From Sipunculus nudus (taxonomy: Eukaryota; Annelida; Sipuncula; Golfingiida; Sipunculidae), in assembly GCA_026874595.1 (NCBI GenBank), contig CM049308.1:52833624-52897623 (forward strand): a stretch of 64,000 bases of DNA, given 5' to 3'. Made by a program: the position numbers and the translations under genes. This document shows positions 23,301-35,300 of this stretch, one piece after another. The notes under the pieces are model-generated. The model did no database searches, was not told the DNA's origin, and saw only the letters and a list, made by a program, of their open reading frames with translations. Within the stretch, counting starts at the first letter, position 1, and each line of letters starts with the position of its first letter.

Positions 23301-26300
23301 TGTTAGGGGTAGGACATAGCCTGCTGGTTTGGGCCTAGTGGTCACCCCTGTTAGGGGTAGGACATAGCCTGCTGGTTTGGGCCTAGTGGTCACCCCTGTT
23401 AGGGGTAGGACATAGCCTGCTGGTTTGGGCCTAGTGGTCACCCCTGTTAGGGGTAGGACATAGCCTGCTGGTTTGGGCCTAGTGGTCACCCCTGTTAGGG
23501 GTAGGACATAGCCTGCTGGTTTGGGCCTAGTGGTCACCCCTGTTAGGGGTAGGACATAGCCTGCTGGTTTGGGCCTAGTGGTCACCCCTGTTAGGGGTAG
23601 GACATAGCCTGCTGGTTTGGGCTTAGTGGTCACCCCTGTTAGGGGTAGGACATAGCCTGCTGGTTTGGGCCTAGTGGTCACCCCTGTTAGGTGTAGGACA
23701 TAGCCTGCTGGTTTGGGCCTAGTGGTCACCCCTGTTAGGGGTAGGACATAGCCTGGTGGTTAAGGTGTTGGACTTCAGACTAAAAGTGTCTGTTTCTAAC
23801 CTTGCTGGTGCCTCAGTGGCATAATGGCGTAATATTGTTGAACCTCAGAGATTCGCTCTTAACGACAGTTTATGACTTCAGGATTATTCCTGTCCCCATG
23901 CATTTAAAAATCTGAAATCCAGAGGGCTTAATAATATCATTCTTTAATACCATATGGATACCTTCGTCCTCATTCAATATACAGTGCCACCAAAAGACCA
24001 TGGACATATTCTTTAAAAAAAAATTTCCCCTGTTTATCTGCTGTCTTGTATGTTTACCAAACTTAATTATATACATAATTATATAAATCTGCATACAATA
24101 TAATAATTTCTTCCTTGGCCTATTTCAAACTCTCGCACCAATTATTTTTAAAATCGATATAGGAAATTTTTTAAAATTTTGTTGGTAGGTGAGGTACTTT
24201 TAACATTGATGGGCTTGTGAGTAAATGACATAATGGTGACATCATCAGCAATGAAGTAGACTCATGTTTCATGGACATGACACATGTTAAAACCAACTAT
24301 TCAACCCCCCCCCCCCCAAGGAGGACTATTTCACTAATCAAATAGTATATTTTTATATTAACATGTTGTCAGTATGTATATTAGTGCTGAACATGAGAGA
24401 GTGTTAAACATTCAATTTTTAATGATTTCTTAATTTGTAATGCTATAATTTAATCTTTACAACAATACTGTTCTCAAATACCCATGGGTGGTAATCAGTG
24501 CATTCTGACATTGCCTTGCAGTTTTCACGTGTGGCGCTGTTAATTTCGCTGATCAGTGAAATAGCCCCCGCTGCACTGATCTCAGCAAAATAGCACTCCC
24601 CCCCCCCCCCTGTTTTGAAACTGATTGTATGTCATGCTACCTTTATTATGGGTCAGTCCACAACTGTGACAAAGAACCTCAAATGGTGTTTTCATTACAG
24701 AACAGTTAGAGATACTTGCCATTTGCAGTTTGTATTATGTATATCAGTAAATATCTATGAGCTTGAAATTGTGGGATGTGCATTGTTTTAGGTGTCTGTG
24801 AATCAACTGCTCTGTTCTTCAGTCTGACCCATGGGATTGTGGTTATCAAATCCTCTCAGCCAGATACCAGGTGAAATTAGAGTTCTCTTCAGCTTGTTGT
24901 CAGCCTTCTGAATAGTATCAATCAACATTTTAATTAAGAAATAACACGTTATTTTATTTCACCCATAACTTGAAACTCAACTTTTCTTTGTTTAATATTT
25001 CATGTTTTCCTGTTTGGAAGTATGATTTGAAATTGTCGGAATCATGGAAAAGGCTTGTCCTGATCAACAACTTTTTTATTTACAAATTTTGGTTTATTTG
25101 TTCACTTTTAAGGAGCTGTGCAGGTCTTTAATTGACATGATAACAGAAACACTACAACCAAAATTTAAGGAAACTGCAGTAAACTGCATTAGTAAAATCT
25201 GCCCATTTCTGTTAATTGTTGCACCATTTTTTTTTAAATGAAGTGTTGTATTTGACATGAAATCAGAATTATTTCATCAATCCACTGAATGTATTTATCA
25301 CAGATTGAAAAAAAAACTAACTTAGTATGTAACCTTTTTCAGCTTCCAAGGGTCAATACTGGAAGAACCATCAAGATTGGTGAGTTTGCTCATCTGAAAC
25401 TTAGCTTGAATATACATCATCTTTGCCACCCCAAAGCAACCATTTCCTACTACTAGTAATCTTCATTGGATCAGTTGTAGAAGGATAAAGCCTAATGGTA
25501 GTGGTTGAAGTGGCAGTTTACTGTTTAAAACCCTACCAGAGCCATTGGAGTGCAACAAAATATGCTTGATCCTTAGATTTCCTCCATATCTAAGCTTTAA
25601 GTTACTATTAATGAATTGTTTACAAAGACCCTTATTTTTTCTAGAATAATGGAAAAAAAGTACAATAAGTTGCTCATGGAATTGTTGTCCTAGGTTCTCT
25701 AGTTATTAATTTTGTTACCTGAAAAATGCTAGAAAATTTATAATGACTTAGCCTTTGATTCTGAAATGGAAGTGAGCAAGTATATACATAGAGTATGTGT
25801 CTGGGTGAAAGATCATGACTTAATCAGAAGAATTAATAATTATAAAATCTGTTGCATTTCATCCAGGTTGGGGAGATGAGCAGCGTCATGGAATCCAGCC
25901 GTATCCAGGAGATGAGTGTGAGTGAGGACGACGGTGCTCGACTCAAGGCGGCATTTCTGCACACCTGCCAGGGGAATGCTGTAAGTATTTCTGTTACCTA
26001 GAAATCTGCATTCAGAGGAATGCAATCTTCCACTAAGGGGGGTTCCAATTGTCGGATGCTCTGAGAATGGTATTTGCATTCACTTATTCAGCCCATATTC
26101 CCAGGTTCATTCATGCATAAATGACTTTGCATTTGGAAATACTCCTTGATGGCATTCCTGAATCTGGATTATTTGCTGGATCCACACTAAAATCGAATTG
26201 ATTCTTCATTGGCCCATTCCCAAAACTCCTTGAAAATTTCATGAGATTGCTTCATGATTGCTTGAGATAGGTTGTGAACAAACATACAAATGCACACACA

Positions 26301-29300
26301 TACACAAGTGGGGAGGCAATAAAAGCCAAGCATGAAAATTGAATATTACTCAGTTAACAGTGCAATAAAGTTAAAAGCAAAAAGGCAGACCTCAAGTATC
26401 CTTTGAAATTGTTATTACATGCACGTAAAAAGAGATGCAACCTTTTATTCTAACGTCAGATAATGTTGTATACATTGCAGTCTGCTGCTCAGTCCATCAT
26501 TGATGAGTTGTACCCGTCCCAGGTAGCCAGCGGAGCCATGGATGCTCATGTGGTCAGGCTGAGTGAGGAGCTGATTGATGACTTCCCAGCATCTGACCCC
26601 AGATGGGCAGAGTCAGTCCCTAAAGGTAGGGCAAGCCCCTAAACTGTGGCCTCTGAATTTTAACTTGAAATTATTACATTAAAGATATGGGGTAATGCCT
26701 TTAGTAGTTACGGAGGGAACAATGGGCAGTTATTTTGTTTATTGATTCAGCTCTTTTCATTTCTCATTTAATGATCGATATGGGAAAAAATGTAATCTTC
26801 TGAAACAGGAAAATTAATTCATTCGGTTCTCTTTACACAATGAAATTGAAATTTGTGAAACAATAAAATAATTGTATTTATTTAATACTCAGTTATTATG
26901 CATGTTGCAGGATAATTAGATGTCATATGGTATGTACTTTCAAAAACAATACTGTCTAGCTAAACCAACATTCATATGATCTGTTCCAGTATTGCTCTGT
27001 CAGTTTTATTTCTGCTCAACATATTTTGATGAACAAAATTTTGTATTTTGACAGGCTGAATTTGTACAGCTAGTGCTGCAATATGCATTTGATATGGCAC
27101 AGAGTAAATAGAGAGAGGATGTTTTATTTAACATTCATTTATAATACATTGCCGTAATCTTGGTAGATTGCTTAGCATCATGACCTAGGGGTCACTTGTG
27201 TTTGTACCACAGATGCAGGGACCAGTTCTACAGCCCTGATAATACAGCACCAGCTTGATGACAAAATGAAGGCTCACTGCTACCTGCTGGACTTCCTGAA
27301 AAATGTCACAATCTGGGATAGGGTGGGTAATACTTTATGTTTATTTAAGCAGGTCATTAGAGTGGTACAGCTAATAGTCCTGTACAACTTTATATAAAAA
27401 GCAAGTGTTTTCTATATTCTTACATTTTGTCAGAGTGGATCAGTATATTTCATAACAAATTAAGTGCTGGTTATACATCTATCATCTTTTTTTCAGCTAC
27501 ATATAAACAGTGATTCTTCTCTATGACTGCTTTACCTTTGCACCATTGATGCAAGGGGTGATTATTTATATAAATTTTACAGATATTTTATCATGTATTG
27601 ATATGTATCAAGTTTTTAATTGAATTGATCACGGAATCATGGCTGTTAGATTATATTTCTTGTATCATTAACTGCAGAATTGATATTAACATTTCTCCGA
27701 GTAGCTAGCCTTAACTATTTAAGAGAATTGGTCAAATCAAACCAGTCCTTTTACCAGTATTTCATTTTCACAAATTCCGTGCGATTGCATGGATCTGTCA
27801 TTTTTGTGCAAGTGTAATTTATGCAATAAGCCTTTTCAAAATATTCTTTATTTTGTGAAATCTTTTATATCAGGGTCTGCCAAGTTAAGGTTAATACTGT
27901 ACTGAAGAAATGCTGACAACTTTGATAATATTATGTTTGATTATAAAAGGGGCATCAGATCAAATTTTTGTAAATGTTATTTTCGCCATCACTAATCTTG
28001 CATTTTAGTTCATGATAATTATAGATTATTGATATCATATAATTTCAAATTTTAGATATCTCATACGTAAACAAAGTGCAATGGGATGACATCTTGGGAA
28101 AATGATAGTTTCATTAAAAAGTTATTTAGAGAATGCCCTGCAAATGTAAATTAAAGTGATGTATTTGCAACTTTTAACATTGGCTTTGTCAGTCTTGTGT
28201 TTGTCAAATTTTTATCAGTGTAAAATGATATTTTTATTTGTGTGTGTGTTTCAGCTCAGCACAGTGACTGTACAGAACTCTCCAGTCCAGACCAGACTTG
28301 CACTGTGTGAACATGCCGAGAAACTCGCCGCAGCCCTTGCACTCCGCAAACTTCACTCTGAGTAAGAACTGATTATCACTCATAAATATCATAATACACT
28401 AAGTCAGTATTTAAGCAATCAAAAAGACCATGAATTGGTCTTGATTAAATTCCTTCAGCCAGAGCACTTGCTTTAGTTGTGATGCTGATATATATAAAAT
28501 TTGAACCAATAAATGAATCTTTGAAATAGTAGAATAATTATGACTGTGTGCTTCTTTTAGTTCAAACCCATGCACAAGCATTATGAAAAATCATAACCGG
28601 GACAGAATTGTCTCTGATTGTCAGGAAATCTTATGACAGTTATCTCTTGAAACATTGTCAATAAATGTCATATATGTTTTTACCAGTTATGCTATTTTTC
28701 TCTCAGATTGAAATTCAGTAAATAGTGCCCTCTGTCCAGCAAAATGTTTTCTTCCAAGTAAAATGCCATTCAGTGAGACATAATTTAATCATACAGTCAA
28801 CTACATGAATAAGATTTGATCAGGGCTCAGCAGTATTTAAGGAAAATCAAATTCATCAAAATGGGATGGTGTTTGAGTTTGTATTTAATTGTTTCTTGTG
28901 ATTCAGATATCCTCGGACCATTGACAGCGCTATAGAGAGAGTGCTTGTGGATCTCCGAGGTGAAGGTGTTCCAGATGCTCTAACTCCACAAGATGTGTTT
29001 TATAGACAGGTTTGTTTTTGTCTTAGTGAATTCTTCATAAAACTTAGATATAACCAAGGTTTGATATAGGGGGTTTCAGGGGATGATCTAGGATTTAGGG
29101 AAAGGAGGGGTCCATCCGCAGAGGACTAATGACATATCCTAAGAAAAATTTTCCCAGGTATGGAAAACAGGGGTCCATGCTGCAAAATTGGTCTCAAACA
29201 CTTAGGTGTCAGTGGATGAAAAAGTTGGGGGATGGGTTCTGGACCTCTCACTTAGATCCACTTGTGGGTTTTGAAACTTCACTACAATCATGGTCTTTGA

Positions 29301-32300
29301 CTTGAACAAAACAAGGTTTGCTGTATATATGGTAAAAAAATTAATCAGTTCTACAATTATTTACTCATTTAGTGACAGGGTCTCTTGAAAAATATACCAG
29401 AATACCAGTGTATTTTTATCCACACCATTAACAAGTTTGCACAAGAAAAATGATAATTGTTATGTGATAATGGTGAGGTGCTTAGCTGGGTTGATATAAA
29501 ATTATCAATTTAGGACATTTTTATCTTTCCATATATGTGACGAGACCTGTGGTCATCCACAGTCTGTTTGTCTGCCTGTCTGTCAGTCTGTTTACTAAAA
29601 CTGTTGCCTTGATAACTTACCAGGGCTTCAATGGATTTTCATGAAACTCACCATAACTCTTTACCAATTGGTTATCTCACCCAGGTTCAATTATATGCAA
29701 TATCCACCCACATTCAGTGAGGTCAGGAGGCTACTTTGTGGTTTCTCTGTGATAACTTATCAGGAATATAAGGGATTTTGATGAAACTCAACAGAAATAT
29801 CAACCAATATGATATCTCACCTAAGTTCAATTCCCAGATATTTCAATGCGTAGATAATGAGGGCAGAGGGTGCAAGATTTTGGTGGGCTGTGTAGACTTA
29901 CCAAAAATCTTATGGATATTCATAAAACACAAATATTAACCAGTACAGTTTCTCCCCTGAATTTAATTCTCGGCAAAATTCACACATTTTATGAGGTCAG
30001 AGGTCATAAGATGGGCATATTATTCATGTTTGCAGTGCTCTTTTACAGAAATCTTGTTTTCTTCCAACAGGTATCTAAAGTTGAGCAGATTGTTGTGTGT
30101 CTGGTGGAGCAGCAGAATGACATCCTGGCCAGCAACGCTACTCCTGACGAGATCGTCTCCTCCATCAGTCAGGTCAATGCTGTGCTGCAGGTTAGTTCAC
30201 AGGTTACTGGGATCAGCTGATGACAATAACTAATGATCACTCTCTAACATTCAAAAGAAGAGTTCTAGGCAAGGCTGTGAGGCTGCATGCGGATGGAGGT
30301 GGTGTACTGGTGTTCTGCGCGGAGCGGGCATGGTTTCTACTGCTTTGCTTTCTGGTCAAACTTTGTTTCTTGGACCTGTTGGTCTGGAGTTAAACTGGGG
30401 AGGCATCTTGGATCCTTTTGGCTTGATGCTGCATCTTCAATGTCTATCGCTCATTCATTCTAACAGCATCTTCTGCTTTCACCTTTCAATACTGGACCAA
30501 CCACAAAATCATCCTGTTTTACTGTGTGTTTGCTGAGGGAGCTGGTATGGATCTGACCTGTCAGATTTTAGCGTGACCTGCTCGGGGCCATGACTTAACT
30601 TTTCTACTACATTACTTTGATTGGCTTCATATTCGTGGGGTTAATTTTCATGTTAGATTTTCATGATTTTCAAATTTTCATTGTTTCATGAGGACTCAAT
30701 TTTTGTGATGTTTTCATGGATTGACCCTATCAGAGTGTATACATTGTTTTATTATTTATTTCAATGTTATTTCAATATACAGAGGACACAAGGGAGCATC
30801 AAACAAATGGAAATATTGTTCATTATTGATATTTTATAACAGCTCTATTGTTACCTGTTATATCAAACTTTAATCTACATAAAACAAACTATATATTACT
30901 ATTTGTAACATCTTTTTTCTATGACCTGACGCAACATGAAAACTTTAAACCAATAACTGCATCAACTACTTCAGAGAAGAAATCACAAGACATATAACCA
31001 ATGAACATTTAGAAACCCTCAGCTTGATAGTTTACCTCGTTTCTGGTGACATATGTAATGTCAGAAATCCATTCAAATAAAAGCAGGAAATCAACTCCAA
31101 TGAATTTGAACTTTGTGAAAAAAGCATTTTTTTAAATAAAAATTGTTATCTCTTATTCTGCATGCTAAGCCAATCAATAACTTGCCTGTGGCTAATTCAT
31201 ATAGACCACCCTATCTGCATAATATCACTTTAGCCACCCGCTGGCTGGTAATAATACCAATATTATAATTCGTTGACCAAATTGTCCTGACATATGAAGA
31301 CGTTAACCGCTGTATTCACAGCCTTGCAAGAGTTAAAAGTATAATGAAGAGATTCTGTTGTATCAACTGAAATATTAATATATTTGATTTTTAGCTCAGC
31401 TGACTTTCAGTCATGCTGGGCTATAGCGATGGGTCTTTGTCCGTCGTCCTTCCGTCTGTCCGGCCGGCCGGCCGGCCGGCCGTTAGCAGGGCACAAATCG
31501 TAACCGTAGGGGCTAGGGCCATGAACCCTATGCAGTCTTAGAGGTTATAAAAAGATCTCCTTGCAAACCTGAAATTAGGTCACTGTGACCTATATTCTCG
31601 AAGTTATGGGGTGTGTTTGCACCCCCCAGAAATAACTCTTTGAGACAAAATTTTCATCCCAAACCTTCCATCTTTCACATACAACTCACCTACCAACAGG
31701 GGAAGAACCATAATTTTTTTTAGGTCAAAAGGTCAAAGGTCAAGGTCACAGGAGCCTCTTCTTTGAAAAGCCTGTGGATGCATTTTAAGCCAACCCTTTC
31801 ATCCCAATTCTTTGATCTTTCACATATAGCTCACCTACTAAGTTGGAGAAGAATCCTATAGATTTTGAGGTCACAAGGTCAAAGGTCAGGGTCACAGGAT
31901 CCACTTCTTTGAAAAGGTTGTGGACACATTTCAAGCTAGACTTTTCATTCCAAACCTTTCAGCACTGATATGGCTTCTCTGCCAACAGGGGAAAAGACCT
32001 GTTGATTTTGAGGTCAAAGGTCAAGTTCACAGCACCAACTTCTTGCATGGAGTAATTTTCAGGCAAACTTTTCAATCTGTACCTTCCATCTGTCATATAT
32101 GGCTTACCTACCAATAAGGGAAGAAGCCTATTGATGTTGAGGTCAAAAAGTCAAAGGTCAAGGTCACAATATTTATTTGTTCTAAATGCTTGTTAGCATA
32201 TTTCAAGTGTAACAGTTCAACCCAAACCTTCAGTCTTTCACATATGCCACATCTATGCATCACTCAGTGTGACTCAAACTTCATATTTATGGGTCTTTTT

Positions 32301-35300
32301 GCTTGAATAAATAACTTATTGATTTTAGGGTCAGCTGGTCAGCAGGTTAAAGGTTGCAGGTCAAAGTTATTCACCCATTGGTTGCCAAGTAATTAAACCA
32401 GATTTAAGTAGTTAGTAGTTACCCATCATTTAGAAAAAATCCAGTTGATATGTGGGCAAAAGGCCAAGGTCATAGGTCAGTGATGTTCACAATTACTTAT
32501 TTTATAGGTCAGTGATGTTCACAATTACTTATTTTATAGACCATCTCTATTTTTCTTGTATATATAACCATCCCACCCCAGCTGGTAATCTCCCTGTGTG
32601 GCTGTAATTGTGAGTGACACTGGTGACATATGACTCCCTTTTGTTTCAGCCTATTAAGTGATAAGGATCAGTGATAAGTACCTCGTTACTTCATAACAAA
32701 AACACTGTTGTCTGAATGCTTCAGCCAGGCATTAAGACTATGAGAGAATAGTATTAAGGTTTAGCTACTGATTTATAAGATGATGGAAACATTTTGCAGT
32801 TTATTTTATGGAATCCTAGCAATAAACATAGTTTCCTAGATATCTGAATATTTTAATATATATCACCACATATAAAAGCAAGTGTTTGTTCTCATAATAT
32901 GTGGATGTGTACCTTGATTTAGGATGGCTTTTTGTTTTATTTCAAGACCCTTAGTCATGCTTTCTGCATTTCTTTTCTTTCAGATTTGGCAGTTTACCTA
33001 CCCTGCTGACCCCATTGAAAAGCAGAGTGATAATAAAAAATATTGGACTTACACTTTTTACAATTGCATATCTATAAATCTGATATGAGCGCCTGGACAT
33101 GCCTTTTGAATTATTTTGGGCATTCATTACTGGATAATTTGCCCAAGTTTGGTCTCTTATTGGAGAATGTGGGATATCAAATGTCATACTTGTCAGAAAT
33201 CCATTATGTCTGCCAGTTAGCCACCATAGAAATTATTTCTTCAGTGCAGTTTCAGTAATTTTTCTTTAATGTTTGATCCGATTTAGAGAATGTTTGTTGT
33301 CTGATTTCAGACATGTCAAAAGTCCAATATGGCCACCAGGCAACCATCTTTTAATTCCTTTTGATCATATTATCTCAAGAACAGTTAAAGTGAATGCAGT
33401 TGGATGTATATTTATGTAATCTTGTAAAGGATTGGGTCAAATATTTCTGAATAAATATTACCATCATTTATAAAAGTGCAATACAGTTGGCTTGTATTGA
33501 ATAAAAATTCATACAGAAGCACCTGTTTCTCAATAATTGCATCTGCCAAAACAGAGTTTTGCGGATACTAGGTTTTCAGCTGCACGCCGCTGCCGCCGCG
33601 TAGGTGTCCGGAGAACTCCTCCATAACCGCTGGGCAGAATTTCTACGAAACCCGGGATTATGTTCAGTTCACATGTGAACTGCTGCACCCCAATTTTGTT
33701 TTGACCTCTGACCTTTCTTCTGCACTCTGCGTCAGTTTGTGTGTCTGTTTCCACACATAAACCAACATATCTCGGGAACAGTTTGACCGATCAGGAAATT
33801 TTTTTGCACAAATGAAGCCCTTGGAGAGCTGTTTAACATACAAAAAATGGTGGCGCCACCTGCAACCATGTTTGCACAGTGTCCATCTGTTTGTATGCCT
33901 TGGGTTAAAATCACTCATATCTCCGCAGTGGTTTGACTAATTCACCTGAAATATGCATGGGTATACAAATATAGCCCTGGGATAGCTTTATAACATATAC
34001 AACAAAAGGTGGCGCCACCTGCAACCATGTTTGCACAGTGTCCATTTGTTCATCTGCCTGGGGTTAAAATCACTCTTATCTCTGCAGTGGTTTGACTAAT
34101 TCACCTAAAATTCGGCATGCGTATACATCCTAGACAGCTTTTCTGATTTTATGACAGGTGGCGCCACCTACATTAACGTTTACGCTGCAGACATCCAAGC
34201 TCATATCTCGGGAACTGTTTGACCGATTGAGCCAAAATTTTGCATGTGTATAGATCTGACATAGCTCTGTATCATACGCAAAACTGGTGGCGCCACCTGC
34301 AGCCATTTTTGCACAGCTCCATCAATTCACTGTGTTTTAACCAGACATAAGTGATATATATTTCTGTTGTCATAGAAAATTTTCAACAAATTGGCAAATT
34401 GGTTCTTCAAAATTTGACTGGAAGTTGTGAATCTCAGTCCATGATGTCACAGGTCATGCATGGCAGCTGAGCGTCATGACCCATGGGTCACTTGTTCAAA
34501 TTTATATTTATTTTTTTAACAGTTAATAATACTTGGATTTTAATGTATTAGGTTTAATCCTTATAAACTCTGTATTATAGGGCATGCTAGGAGCTGCCAG
34601 TCAGTACAGACAGAGAGAAGTAGTGCTGTATTCTTCCAGTGGACCAACTACAGGACCTGAGTACATTCCATGGACAGTGTCAGGTGGACCTGATGGCTTC
34701 AAAGAAATTCTCAAGAAACAGGTAATGTTCTGATATTCATATATTACCAACCAGTGTTGTTGGTATCATGCCTATTTGCCTGATGGCAACTGCATCATTG
34801 GACTTTTACAGCTGCCAAATGAAAACTTGAAGGCATAATCAGAAAGGTTTGTAATATTAAAATTAGACCACCACTCATGTTATCAGCTGTATACTGTCAG
34901 CATCATTTTCAAGTTTTTAACAGTTCAGTACTAGTTCATAAAATATTAATAATACCAGTAAATTAGGACAATCATTAAATCTATAAGAACCTTTGAATGT
35001 CAGTGATGCAATACACAGGTGATATTAGTTTGACATTTCCAGGGTAGCCCATTTGGTTGATTTCATCCCTTGTGGTCTACACCAAAATGCCTTCCAGTTG
35101 GATGAAACCCATAAAAAAGGTTGCAGTGACTGATAACAGTTCTTTTTTTTTGTAACCCCCCCCCCCCCCCCCGATCTGCTTCTGATGGGGTATATGATGC
35201 ACTGCCTGGGAATGAAATGGACAAAATAGTTGTATGTAAATATGTGAAGGTGTCAGTGCTTTTGCACTTCTAGATCTGAAGTGTTTTACTTGAGTACTTT

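Larger units (their letters stand above)
31393..34496. mobile_element. Composite repeat element, hairpin head (TTTTTAGCTCAGCTGACT) to palindromic tail
   Basis: The head AGCTCAGCTGACTTTCAGTC is a degenerate hairpin followed by TCCGTCTGTCCGGCCGGCC. The tail GCAGCTGAGCGTCATGACCC continues into ATGGGTCACTTGTT, with a 14-bp palindrome TGACCCATGGGTCA. Between them are two sets of tandem subunits: about 140 bp with AGGTCA runs (31.7-32.2 kb), and 130-160 bp with the GGTGGCGCCACC palindrome (33.8-34.3 kb). No coding capacity is seen. It may be two elements merged. It fills most of the intron 30,191-34,580. Confidence 0.6.

Noticed and set aside
23121-23729. 202-codon open frame of 16-residue repeats on the minus strand
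   Set aside because: It is the translation of a 48-bp minisatellite inside a NUP133 intron. A period divisible by three keeps a frame open by chance; there is no promoter, splice or domain support.
23152-23755. CRISPR-like array
   Set aside because: Repeats are directly contiguous with no unique spacers, and the genome is animal.
29870-30220. 116-codon plus-strand open frame
   Set aside because: Only 30,071-30,190 is coding, as a NUP133 exon; the rest is intron.
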